DNA of 6,080 nucleotides from Firmicutes bacterium UBA4874 (GTDB lineage Bacteria; Bacillota; Clostridia; Caldicoprobacterales; DTU083), in contig DHDO01000106.1 in the NCBI GenBank assembly GCA_002399435.1, positions 44,672 through 50,751 on the forward strand, given 5' to 3'. Position 1 is the first letter of the stretch. Each line of letters starts with the position of its first letter. Below are positions 1-5,721 of the stretch, in pieces. Position numbers and translations under genes: made by a program. Under the pieces are notes generated by a model, which saw only the letters and a list, made by a program, of their open reading frames with translations, was not told the origin of the DNA and did no database searches.

Positions 1-294
1 TATTTAATGGAAGGCGGTATCAACTGTCTGTTTCCCTTTGAAGTAAACGGTTGTTCTCATCCGGCAGAACTGCTGAACGAATATGGAAAAGACCTGCGGA
101 TAATGGGTGGTGTGGACAAAATACAGCTAGGCAAAGGCCCTGAGGCTATCAAAGCCTATATGGAAACCCTCGTACCCTTAGTGGAGCGGGGAGGCTATAT
201 CCCTTTCTGTGATCACCGTTGTCCTCCCAATGTAAAGCCTGAGGATTATCTATATTATTTGGATCTAAAAGAGAAGATGTTTGGGTTAGCTTAA
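1..294 (+). CDS. URO-D-superfamily protein, C-terminal part (5' end outside window)
   Basis: The reading frame is open from the first base and stops at TAA 292-294, so only the last 97 residues are seen; the ATG at 7 is internal, not the start. The fragment matches the C-terminal third of the uroporphyrinogen decarboxylase/methyltransferase fold: a strand reading GGINCLFPFE, then MGGVDK, a helix, then GGYIPFCDHRCPPNV and a final helix. The same blocks occur in the same order and spacing at the end of the next gene (GVYPLE, MGGYDK, GGYIPSVDHQTPPGV), so the two are tandem paralogues. The final GC(x)nP zinc-ligand loop of MtaA-type enzymes is replaced by DH..PP. By family knowledge such proteins are often corrinoid-linked methyltransferases rather than heme enzymes; substrate and partner are unknown. 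It probably shares a transcript with the following gene, 59 nt downstream. Confidence 0.85.
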   Translation, partial: YLMEGGINCLFPFEVNGCSHPAELLNEYGKDLRIMGGVDKIQLGKGPEAIKAYMETLVPLVERGGYIPFCDHRCPPNVKPEDYLYYLDLKEKMFGLA

Positions 295-334
295 TTTTTC
301 CGAAGTCAGTGGTGAACCCCCATACATCTCCTGT

Positions 335-344
335 AGAGAGAAGG
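335..344 (+). promoter_or_regulatory. Ribosome binding site deciding the start of the 354-1355 gene
   Basis: The purine run AGAGAGAAGG ends 9 nt before ATG 354. The alternative GTG codons at 309 and 312 have no comparable Shine-Dalgarno sequence and would add 15 residues that do not look like the family N-terminus. Confidence 0.7.
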
Positions 345-353
345 TTGAATTAT

Positions 354-1355
354 ATGACATCAAGAGACCGATTCCGGAGCGTATTGAACTTTGAAAAGCC
401 GGATGACCGGTTGCCCATGGTAGAGTGGGCCGCATGGTGGGATAAAACCACAGACCGATGGATGGGCGAGGGGTTGCCTGGGGGCATGACGCTGGAAGAA
501 TCTCAGAAATATTTTGATCTGGATGTGATGATGCTGATCTCCGCCAATCCGAGATCAGCGCAATGTCCTTCCCCTGCTGGTCATGGTGCTCCCATCATTA
601 CAGATGAGCAGTCTTATGATAAGATCCGGCCGTACCTGTATACCGATGAATGTGTGGATCATATGGTAAAAAGCGCCATGGAGCTTAAGGAAAAACATGA
701 GAGGGGAGAAGTGATCCTCCGCCTTTGGCTGGACGGATTCTTTTGGTTTCCCAGAAACCTGCTGGGGATAGAGAACCATTTTTATGCTTTTTACGACCAC
801 CCTGGCCTGATGCATCGGATCAATGAGGATCTCGCAGAATTCAATCTTCGGGCGGTAAAGGAATTATGCGGTATTCTGGTTCCGGATATGGTGGGATTTG
901 CAGAAGACATGTCCTACAATCATGGCCCCATGCTTTCTCACGAATTATACCGGGAGTTCCTGCTTCCCTATTACCAGTATGTGATCCCTGCGATAAAAAA
1001 GCAGGGAAGCAAAGTCTTTGTGGATTCGGATGGCGATGTAACAGACATGATTCCATGGCTGCAGGAAGCCGGAATCGAAGGCGTCTATCCTTTGGAGCGA
1101 CAGGCAGGTGTAGATCTTGAGCAAATCCGAAAGAATTACCCTGATTTCCTTATGATGGGCGGCTATGATAAGATGGTTATGTCCAAAGGGAAGGACGAAA
1201 TGAGGGCTGAATTTGAAAGGCTACTGCCTGTTATGAAGTCCGGCGGCTATATTCCTTCTGTGGATCACCAAACCCCTCCGGGAGTATCTCTGGCGAATTA
1301 TCGGATTTATATGGAGCTGTTCAGGGAATATTCCTACAAGGCAGTAGGAAATTAG
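354..1355 (+). CDS. URO-D-superfamily protein, Asp-type (putative methyltransferase)
   Basis: This is a 333-residue protein of normal length for the uroporphyrinogen decarboxylase (PF01208) fold. The frame extends upstream to GTG 309, but ATG 354 is preferred: it has GAGAGAAGG about 9 nt upstream and gives the usual family N-terminus MTSRDRF..VLNFEKPDDRLP. Visible blocks are EWAAWWDK (24-31), GFAEDMSYNHGPMLS (181-195), VDSDGDV (223-229), GVYPLE (243-248), MGGYDK (268-273) and GGYIPSVDHQTPPGV (297-311). It lacks the RQAGR substrate motif of true HemE, and where MtaA-type enzymes have zinc ligands H-x-C and a late Cys it has D224-x-D226-x-D228 and D304-H305. A role in heme synthesis is therefore unlikely. 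A corrinoid- or cofactor-linked methyl-transfer role is inferred from the family. It is paralogous to the gene fragment just upstream and convergent with the zinc-type relative downstream. Confidence 0.88.
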   Translation: MTSRDRFRSVLNFEKPDDRLPMVEWAAWWDKTTDRWMGEGLPGGMTLEESQKYFDLDVMMLISANPRSAQCPSPAGHGAPIITDEQSYDKIRPYLYTDECVDHMVKSAMELKEKHERGEVILRLWLDGFFWFPRNLLGIENHFYAFYDHPGLMHRINEDLAEFNLRAVKELCGILVPDMVGFAEDMSYNHGPMLSHELYREFLLPYYQYVIPAIKKQGSKVFVDSDGDVTDMIPWLQEAGIEGVYPLERQAGVDLEQIRKNYPDFLMMGGYDKMVMSKGKDEMRAEFERLLPVMKSGGYIPSVDHQTPPGVSLANYRIYMELFREYSYKAVGN

Positions 1356-1363
1356 CAAAGTTC

Positions 1364-1387
1364 TGAGGGAGTTTATTCCCTCCCTCA
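1364..1387 (+). terminator. Hairpin after the URO-D gene pair (possible terminator)
   Basis: TGAGGGAG (1364-1371) and CTCCCTCA (1380-1387) form a perfect 8-bp stem with an 8-nt loop, 9 nt after the stop codon of the preceding gene. No T-tract follows, so it is not a classical intrinsic terminator; it could stabilise the mRNA 3' end or assist termination. Confidence 0.45.
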
Positions 1388-1740
1388 CACCACTTGGCGT
1401 GCCAATCGGTATCAAATAGTTCAATGCAATTAATCCACAATCCTGTGAAATAAGCAATGGTTCCCGATTTTCCCTAAAAGTTGATAAGGCTTTTGTCCAT
1501 GCACACAACTGCCTCATCAAGATCTGGAAGCGTCTGGTATATGCTACGATTGTCATGGAAGTTTCCTTCTTGCGAAGTAATGATTTCAAAGTTTTTCTTC
1601 GCTGTCTGTGAGACCGATTTTGCGCTTTTTTAGTCTTGCTACAGGTATCACTGCCGTTTCTTCCGGAATATCATGGAACATTTTAAAAACCTATACATAT
1701 TTAAACTTAAATACAATGAGAGTACACCAGAACAGGTTAA
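1388..1740. other. Intergenic region between convergent genes; possible decayed - strand coding remnant
   Basis: There is no convincing intact gene. On the - strand, codons 1681-1586 read a short peptide (MFHDIPEETAVIPVARLKK..., 31 codons) with no ribosome binding site. Shifting frame near 1625 opens a second protein-like stretch down to a TAG at 1474-1476 (includes NFHDNRSIYQTLPDLDEAVV). Such frame-hopping is what a decayed gene would give, but I do not recognise a family and it may be chance. A longer - strand open frame (1589 to 1221) runs into the antisense of the URO-D gene and is not credible. No clear T-rich terminator for the - strand gene ending at 1741 is seen. Confidence 0.3.
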
Positions 1741-2778
1741 TTAATACCTTCCGTAGGTCTGTGCTGTTCTAATCATAACCCTGGCGTTCTCCGCACTGGC
1801 GTTTGCAGGATATTCACATCCTGTTGCCAGAATAAATCCGCCATCCTTTTTCATGGTGTCGATTTCTTTTTTACATTCATCCTCCACTTCATGATCACTG
1901 GCAGTCATGACAAAACTGGGTGATATGTAACCTATAAGAGTGGTTTGATCCCCATACTTCTCCTTTGTATCCGCATAAGATGTGCAGTCATCGGGTACAT
2001 GGAGGAAGGAGATGGCTTGGGGTCGCATTCTCTTCATTTGTACATCAAAATAAATTCCAGTTCCGCAATTATGGACCATCACCATTGTTCCATTATTATG
2101 GATGTGATTTGCCAGCCGCTCCATATATGGACCTTCCAGAGCGTCCCACATCTGTTTGCTCATAATGGATTGGGATGCATATAGAGTATCAAACATTATC
2201 GCATGAACTCCTGTTTCCATTAGGGCTGTGCAGTATTCCATCAGGGTTTGGGTAACTGCTTCCAATGCTATGTGTACAGAATCAGGATCGTCTAATATAT
2301 CCATAAACATTTCCTGTTGTCCCCTCATCATGCTAACTATGCCTAAAGGGCCAAATACAAAGGCGATCACAGGCTTTTCCCTGCCCCTTGCCTTCATCAG
2401 CAAATCACATAAACGAATATGTTCGCTCATCCTAGAAGTTTTTCTTGGATTTATCGGCTCTACATTTTTGTATTCTTCGATGGATTTTATAACTCTGGAG
2501 CCGTGAACTGGTCGGGCAGCTTCGTTCTCAGGATACTCTACGGGTTGGCCAAAGTCGGCGGCTTCTACAGAAAGGTCTACCAATGAGCATATAACATCTA
2601 CTCCAAGGTCATCGGTGGCTCTAATAATAGATTCAGCGCATAGATCTGTATCCTGGGACCATTTCGCATAGTCGATACCTGTATAGATTCGGGATATACT
2701 ATTGATAAGAGGGTAAACCGGGACATGGTCTGCTTCTTTGTGTTGAAGAATTAAAGATACTCTCTCCAGAGAATTCAT
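1741..2778 (-). CDS. MtaA/CmuA-type corrinoid-dependent methyltransferase, URO-D fold, zinc type
   Basis: This is a 345-residue protein starting at ATG 2778 with a consensus AGGAGG 6 nt upstream. It has the URO-D/MtaA fold with N-terminus NSLERV.LILQHKEADHVPVYP, a FGPLGI block (142-147), HAIMFDTLY (192-200), VHNCGT (235-240) and ATGCEYPANAS (318-328). H236-x-C238 together with C321 reproduces the His-x-Cys...Cys zinc site of methylcobamide:coenzyme M methyltransferases (MtaA, MtbA) and CmuA, where the zinc activates a thiol methyl acceptor. In a bacterium without coenzyme M the acceptor could be tetrahydrofolate or another thiol; this is inference. The true HemE substrate motif RQAGR is missing. 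It is monocistronic here and convergent with the paralogue pair, and its corrinoid protein and reductive activator are not in the window. Dyad repeats upstream suggest regulated expression. Cytosolic: no signal peptide or membrane segment is seen. Confidence 0.85.
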   Translation of the reverse strand: MNSLERVSLILQHKEADHVPVYPLINSISRIYTGIDYAKWSQDTDLCAESIIRATDDLGVDVICSLVDLSVEAADFGQPVEYPENEAARPVHGSRVIKSIEEYKNVEPINPRKTSRMSEHIRLCDLLMKARGREKPVIAFVFGPLGIVSMMRGQQEMFMDILDDPDSVHIALEAVTQTLMEYCTALMETGVHAIMFDTLYASQSIMSKQMWDALEGPYMERLANHIHNNGTMVMVHNCGTGIYFDVQMKRMRPQAISFLHVPDDCTSYADTKEKYGDQTTLIGYISPSFVMTASDHEVEDECKKEIDTMKKDGGFILATGCEYPANASAENARVMIRTAQTYGRY

Positions 2779-2784
2779 ATTTTT

Positions 2785-2790
2785 CCTCCT
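2785..2790 (-). promoter_or_regulatory. Consensus Shine-Dalgarno of the zinc-type methyltransferase gene
   Basis: CCTCCT on the + strand reads AGGAGG on the - strand, 6 nt before ATG 2778. This fixes the start codon and predicts efficient translation. Confidence 0.88.
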
Positions 2791-2848
2791 AAAATATTAT
2801 TTAGTAAGCCAGGGCTTCCAAATTTTTCGATAAATTCTCGTCAAAACC

Positions 2849-2897
2849 TAATAGCTTAACTATTCGCAATTCAACTTTACCATAATAGCTTACTATT
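2849..2897. promoter_or_regulatory. Twin dyad repeats, candidate operator upstream of the methyltransferase gene
   Basis: Two near-identical inverted repeats lie 70-120 bp upstream of the - strand start codon: AATAG-CTTAA-CTATT at 2850-2864 and AATAG-CTTA-CTATT at 2884-2897. Their starts are 34 bp apart, about three helical turns. A partial third copy in the opposite orientation (TAGTAAGC, 2802-2809) lies near the ribosome binding site. The surroundings (2865-2950) are very AT-rich, with several TATAAA-like hexamers on the - strand, so the promoter probably lies here, but I cannot fix one. Repeated dyads at such spacing are typical of regulator binding sites. The regulator is unknown. Confidence 0.5.
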
Positions 2898-2960
2898 TTA
2901 TATTATTTTATTTAGAAAATTTGTAATCTTTTATTTATATCTATTTATTTTCTCCGGTGA

Positions 2961-2989
2961 TTGACAACGGGATCTTCATGGGATATTGT
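2961..2989 (+). promoter_or_regulatory. Sigma-A-type promoter for the structured RNA
   Basis: A perfect -35 TTGACA (2961-2966) is followed after exactly 17 bp by TATTGT (2984-2989; 4 of 6 to TATAAT). Transcription would start near 2996, just before the folded domain at 3005-3150, which strengthens the call. Confidence 0.6.
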
Positions 2990-2995
2990 GGAAAT

Positions 2996-3207
2996 GATCC
3001 TTCCTTATATACAGGACTTTTGGCACTCCAGTCGCTTACGATGTAATTATGATAGAGCCCATTTGGATTGCGGAGATCGGATGACCGACACATACAGGAA
3101 TCAGTGGGGTGTCCGAGACGACTTCGGGTGCCTACGTTCTGAATTTATAAACTTACCACGGAAGTACCGGCATGTTATGGAAATGTCGATGCTTCCGTGG
3201 CATTTTT
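2996..3207 (+). ncRNA. Structured noncoding RNA (about 210 nt), class not identified
   Basis: Between a good promoter and a strong terminator lies a sequence without a credible coding frame but with nested long-range pairing. TTATA (3005-3009) pairs with TATAA (3146-3150). CAGGAC (3012-3017) pairs with GTTCTG (3136-3141). GGCACTC (3022-3028) pairs with GGGTGCC (3126-3132). AGTCG (3030-3034) pairs with CGACT (3119-3123). Inside are the hairpin TCGG-ATGA-CCGA (3077-3088) and a competing or pseudoknot-like pairing of GACAC (3087-3091) with GTGTC (3109-3113). Four coaxial helices closing a 146-nt domain are hard to get by chance. It could be a stand-alone RNA or a terminating leader of the downstream lactonase gene. 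A known clostridial class such as the raiA motif is one candidate from general resemblance only; I found no riboswitch signature (cobalamin, T-box, SAM, FMN, ZTP) that I can name. Confidence 0.65.
3156..3207 (+). terminator. Intrinsic terminator of the structured RNA
   Basis: CCACGGAAG (3156-3164) pairs perfectly with CTTCCGTGG (3192-3200). The stem extends inward imperfectly (TACCGGCAT with ATGTCGATG) to a loop around 3174-3182. It is followed by CA and a five-T run (3203-3207). This is a strong rho-independent terminator 210 bp upstream of the lactonase gene. Confidence 0.8.
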
Positions 3208-3418
3208 ATGGAGTGGGAGTAAAGGGAAAAGTGAGAAAAAAGAAAGGAAAAGAAGGGAAAACGGAGAAGAGATACAGGTAGGTCGTTTAACATGTGACGA
3301 CAGGTGCCAGCAATATCAACCCTGAGTTTTGAAATTTCGGTGTAAATAAACTGGCCGCCTAAAGAAAACGAAGAACATCAGCAGAAAGAAAAGGCGCCAG
3401 ATAAAAAAAGGAGATGGG
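3208..3418 (+). other. Leader region of the lactonase operon with a purine-rich tract and a dyad
   Basis: No gene is seen. Positions 3210-3272 are almost pure purine on the + strand (four pyrimidines in 63 nt). Downstream is a dyad GTCGT (3282-3286) - 10 nt - ACGAC (3297-3301), possibly an operator. I could not identify a convincing promoter for the lactonase gene, so it may start in 3286-3400 or depend on read-through of the terminator at 3156-3207. Confidence 0.4.
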
Positions 3419-4492
3419 ATGATGGTGACCCCTGTTACTTTCTATATTGGAACCTATACGGACAAGTCCAGCCAAGGTATTTACGGAATCAAAAGAAATC
3501 CGGAGACCGGGGAGTTCAGCGATCCGGAGCTTTATGCGGAGGCAGTTTCCCCAACTTACCTGGCCGCCAATCCGGAGAGGACGACACTGTATGCAGCATG
3601 CGAACCGACGGACGGCAGCAATGGGCAGGTGGTCGCCTATAGGATCGAGCCATCCACGGGATATTTAAGGAAGATTAATGAGGTACAGGCTCCGGGAAGG
3701 GGACTGTGTCATATTTTGATGGAACTTTCCGGCTCCTGGCTGTTTGGAATATCGTACGCAGATGCGATGGTGCAGGTATATCCTTTGGGAAAGGACGGCA
3801 GCGTTGGAAAGCTGGCATGTATGCAGCAGCATTTTGGACAGGGAGTCCATCCTGTCCGCCAGGAAAGAGCCCATACGCATTTTGCCTGCCTGACTCCGGA
3901 AGGGAAATATCTGTGTGTCTGTGATCTGGGACTGGACATGGTGGTGGTTTATCGGTTCAACAGGGGAACCGGACAGCTGGAGCGGGACAACGGGCGAACC
4001 CTCCATCTGCCGGCGGGCTGCGGTCCGAGACATATGGTGTTCCATCCAAATGGGAAAGTCGCCTATGTGGTGACCGAACTATCTTCCCAGGTGATTGAAT
4101 TGTCTTATTCCGAAGAGAGAGGCTTTGACATTCTGCAGATTGTAAATGCCTTGCCGGCTCCCAACCCCGATGCCACGGGAGCTGCCATTCGGATTGACCG
4201 GGATGGCCGGTATCTGTACACTTCCAATCGGGGAGAAGACAGCATTTCCCTGTTCCGGATTGACAGGGATACAGGGAACCTTACGCACATCACCAATACT
4301 TCCACACAGGGGAAGACTCCCAGGGATTTTCTGCTGGATCATACCGGTTCCCTTTTGCTTTGTGCCAATCAGGATACGGATAATCTGATCATTTATCGTA
4401 TCTCCAGGCAAGACGGTACAATTGTCCCCATCAGGGAAATCAAAGGAATTTCCATGCCGGTATGTATTTTGGAGAATTTTAGCCGGCAATGA
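3419..4492 (+). CDS. Lactonase, 7-bladed beta-propeller (6-phosphogluconolactonase type)
   Basis: This 357-residue protein is of the YbhE/Pgl-type lactonase family (PF10282), of usual length. It opens with the family strand FYIGTYTD. Repeating propeller-blade units follow, each with a G-Y-L-like strand and an outer strand: YRIEPSTGYLRKI (about 74-86), GRGLCHI (93-99), AHTHFACLTPEGKYL (150-164), GCGPRHMVFHPNGKVAYV (200-217), AAIRIDRDGRYLYTSNRG (254-271) and GKTPRDFLLDHTGSLL (298-313). By family knowledge it hydrolyses 6-phosphogluconolactone or related sugar lactones in the cytosol; the exact lactone here is not known. AAGGAG ends at 3413, 5 nt before ATG 3419 and 8 nt before ATG 3422; either may be used, and 3422 has the more usual spacing. 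It is probably co-transcribed with the glycerate kinase gene 89 nt downstream, which fits sugar-acid breakdown. Confidence 0.9.
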   Translation: MMVTPVTFYIGTYTDKSSQGIYGIKRNPETGEFSDPELYAEAVSPTYLAANPERTTLYAACEPTDGSNGQVVAYRIEPSTGYLRKINEVQAPGRGLCHILMELSGSWLFGISYADAMVQVYPLGKDGSVGKLACMQQHFGQGVHPVRQERAHTHFACLTPEGKYLCVCDLGLDMVVVYRFNRGTGQLERDNGRTLHLPAGCGPRHMVFHPNGKVAYVVTELSSQVIELSYSEERGFDILQIVNALPAPNPDATGAAIRIDRDGRYLYTSNRGEDSISLFRIDRDTGNLTHITNTSTQGKTPRDFLLDHTGSLLLCANQDTDNLIIYRISRQDGTIVPIREIKGISMPVCILENFSRQ

Positions 4493-4525
4493 TCCATATG
4501 ACGGGCATTGAGGGCCAGTGTGGGC

Positions 4526-4540
4526 AGGAACAAGGTTCCT
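4526..4540 (+). other. Small hairpin between lactonase and kinase genes
   Basis: AGGAAC-AAG-GTTCCT is a perfect 6-bp stem with a 3-nt loop in the 89-nt gap. There is no T-run after it, so it is unlikely to end transcription. It might tune or protect the two parts of the operon mRNA. Confidence 0.3.
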
Positions 4541-4569
4541 GATTTGTGAAGGAGAATGAGGAGCCATGG

Positions 4570-4575
4570 AAGGAG
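4570..4575 (+). promoter_or_regulatory. Ribosome binding site deciding the glycerate kinase start
   Basis: AAGGAG ends 6 nt before ATG 4582. A second AAGGAG at 4549-4554 serves no start with workable spacing in the kinase frame. Confidence 0.75.
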
Positions 4576-4581
4576 AAAATC

Positions 4582-5721
4582 ATGAGAAAAGCAGTTATCA
4601 TTCCCGATTCTTTTAAGGGCACGTTAAGTTCTGTGGAAATATGCAGTATTCTGAGCGGTAAAATAAAGGAACATTTCCCGCACTGTGAAGTCGTCGCCAT
4701 CCCTGTGGCGGATGGCGGGGAAGGCAGTGTCGATTGCTTTCTGGAAGCATTGGGCGGAGAAAAGGTTTCCGTTTCGGTAAAGAATCCCTTTTTTGAAGAG
4801 TTGGATTCCTTTTATGGACTGCTGCAGGATGGCAGGACAGCGGTGGTTGAAATGGCCGCCTGCGCAGGGCTGCCTCTGGCAGAAGGCAGGAAGGATCCCT
4901 GCAAAACCACTACCTATGGGGTTGGTCAGCTCATTCTGGATGCGGCAGAAAGAGGGGCCGGAAAGATCATTGTCGGCCTTGGCGGCAGCAGTACAAATGA
5001 CGGCGGCTGCGGAGCTGCTGCTGCGGTCGGCGTGAAGTTTTACAATGCGGAAAATGAGGAATTTGTTCCGGTAGGCGGAACCCTGAATGAGATTAAGCGG
5101 ATTGAACCATCCGGCCGGGCAAAAATCCTGGATGGCGTCGAGATCGTTACGATGTGCGATATTGACAATCCGATGTACGGGCCGGCAGGGGCTTCTCATG
5201 TGTTTGGACTGCAGAAGGGTGCAGATCCCCAGATGGTCTTGCAGTTGGAGGAAGGCGTGCGGCACCTGGCAGATGTGATAAAAAGAGACCTGCATCAGGA
5301 TTTGGGGGAGATTCCCGGGACTGGGGCGGCAGGCGCCATGGGGGCTGGAATGATCGCGTTTTTCCATTCGAAATTGCAGATGGGAATCGAAACGGTCCTG
5401 GACACGGTTCATTTCGATTCTGTTATTTCGGATGCAGACATGGTATTTACCGGGGAAGGGAAGATGGATGGTCAGAGTCTCCGGGGCAAGGTTGTAATCG
5501 GAGTGGCAGGGAGAGCCCATAAGCAAAATGTCCCGGTTACCGTGATTGTTGGCGGGGCGGAGGAAGGCATTGATGCGGCATATAACGTGGGAGTATCGTC
5601 TGTCTTTACGATCAACCGAATGCCGGAAGCCTTTGAGACCAGCCGCTACAAAAGCAAGGAGAACCTGGCTTTCACGATGGATAATATATTGCGGTTGATG
5701 AAAAGTGTGTCCAAAACCTGA
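4582..5721 (+). CDS. glxK: Glycerate kinase, class II (GlxK/GarK family)
   Basis: A 379-residue protein matching the glycerate kinase family (PF02595) over its full usual length. It phosphorylates D-glycerate with ATP, in this family generally to 2-phosphoglycerate, delivering carbon from glyoxylate, tartronate or sugar-acid pathways into lower glycolysis. Landmarks are IIPDSFKGTLSS (6-17), PVADGGEGS (41-49), GLGGSSTNDGGCGAA (132-146), CDIDNPMYGPAGAS (192-205), GTGAAGAMGAGM (246-257) and FTGEGKMDGQSLRGK (289-303). The frame extends upstream to GTG 4546, but ATG 4582 is chosen: AAGGAG lies 6 nt upstream and the protein then starts MRKAVIIPDSFKG, as in the family. It follows the lactonase gene by 89 nt on the same strand, so an operon is likely. 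Its 3' end overlaps the tail of the opposite-strand regulator by about 50 bp. The symbol is by family; garK is equally possible. Confidence 0.93.
   Translation: MRKAVIIPDSFKGTLSSVEICSILSGKIKEHFPHCEVVAIPVADGGEGSVDCFLEALGGEKVSVSVKNPFFEELDSFYGLLQDGRTAVVEMAACAGLPLAEGRKDPCKTTTYGVGQLILDAAERGAGKIIVGLGGSSTNDGGCGAAAAVGVKFYNAENEEFVPVGGTLNEIKRIEPSGRAKILDGVEIVTMCDIDNPMYGPAGASHVFGLQKGADPQMVLQLEEGVRHLADVIKRDLHQDLGEIPGTGAAGAMGAGMIAFFHSKLQMGIETVLDTVHFDSVISDADMVFTGEGKMDGQSLRGKVVIGVAGRAHKQNVPVTVIVGGAEEGIDAAYNVGVSSVFTINRMPEAFETSRYKSKENLAFTMDNILRLMKSVSKT

Noticed and set aside
1221..1589. 122-codon - strand open frame
   Set aside because: A large part is antisense to the end of the URO-D gene. It has no ribosome binding site and no recognisable domain; a different frame looks more protein-like in the intergenic part.
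354..2778. Annotation of the URO-D-fold proteins as HemE of heme synthesis
   Set aside because: Both complete proteins lack the N-terminal RQAGR substrate motif of HemE. One has the zinc-site pattern of corrinoid methyltransferases, and no other heme gene is nearby.
2961..3281. 106-codon + strand open frame
   Set aside because: It begins at the -35 box, has no ribosome binding site, runs through the terminator stem and ends in the low-complexity purine tract. RNA structure explains the region better.
4079..4567. 162-codon - strand open frame
   Set aside because: A shadow of the lactonase gene with no start signal or domain.
4556..4585. Nine-codon leader-peptide-like frame overlapping the kinase start as ATGA
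   Set aside because: The AAGGAG before it is only 1 nt from its ATG, too close for initiation, and the peptide shows no regulatory codon run.
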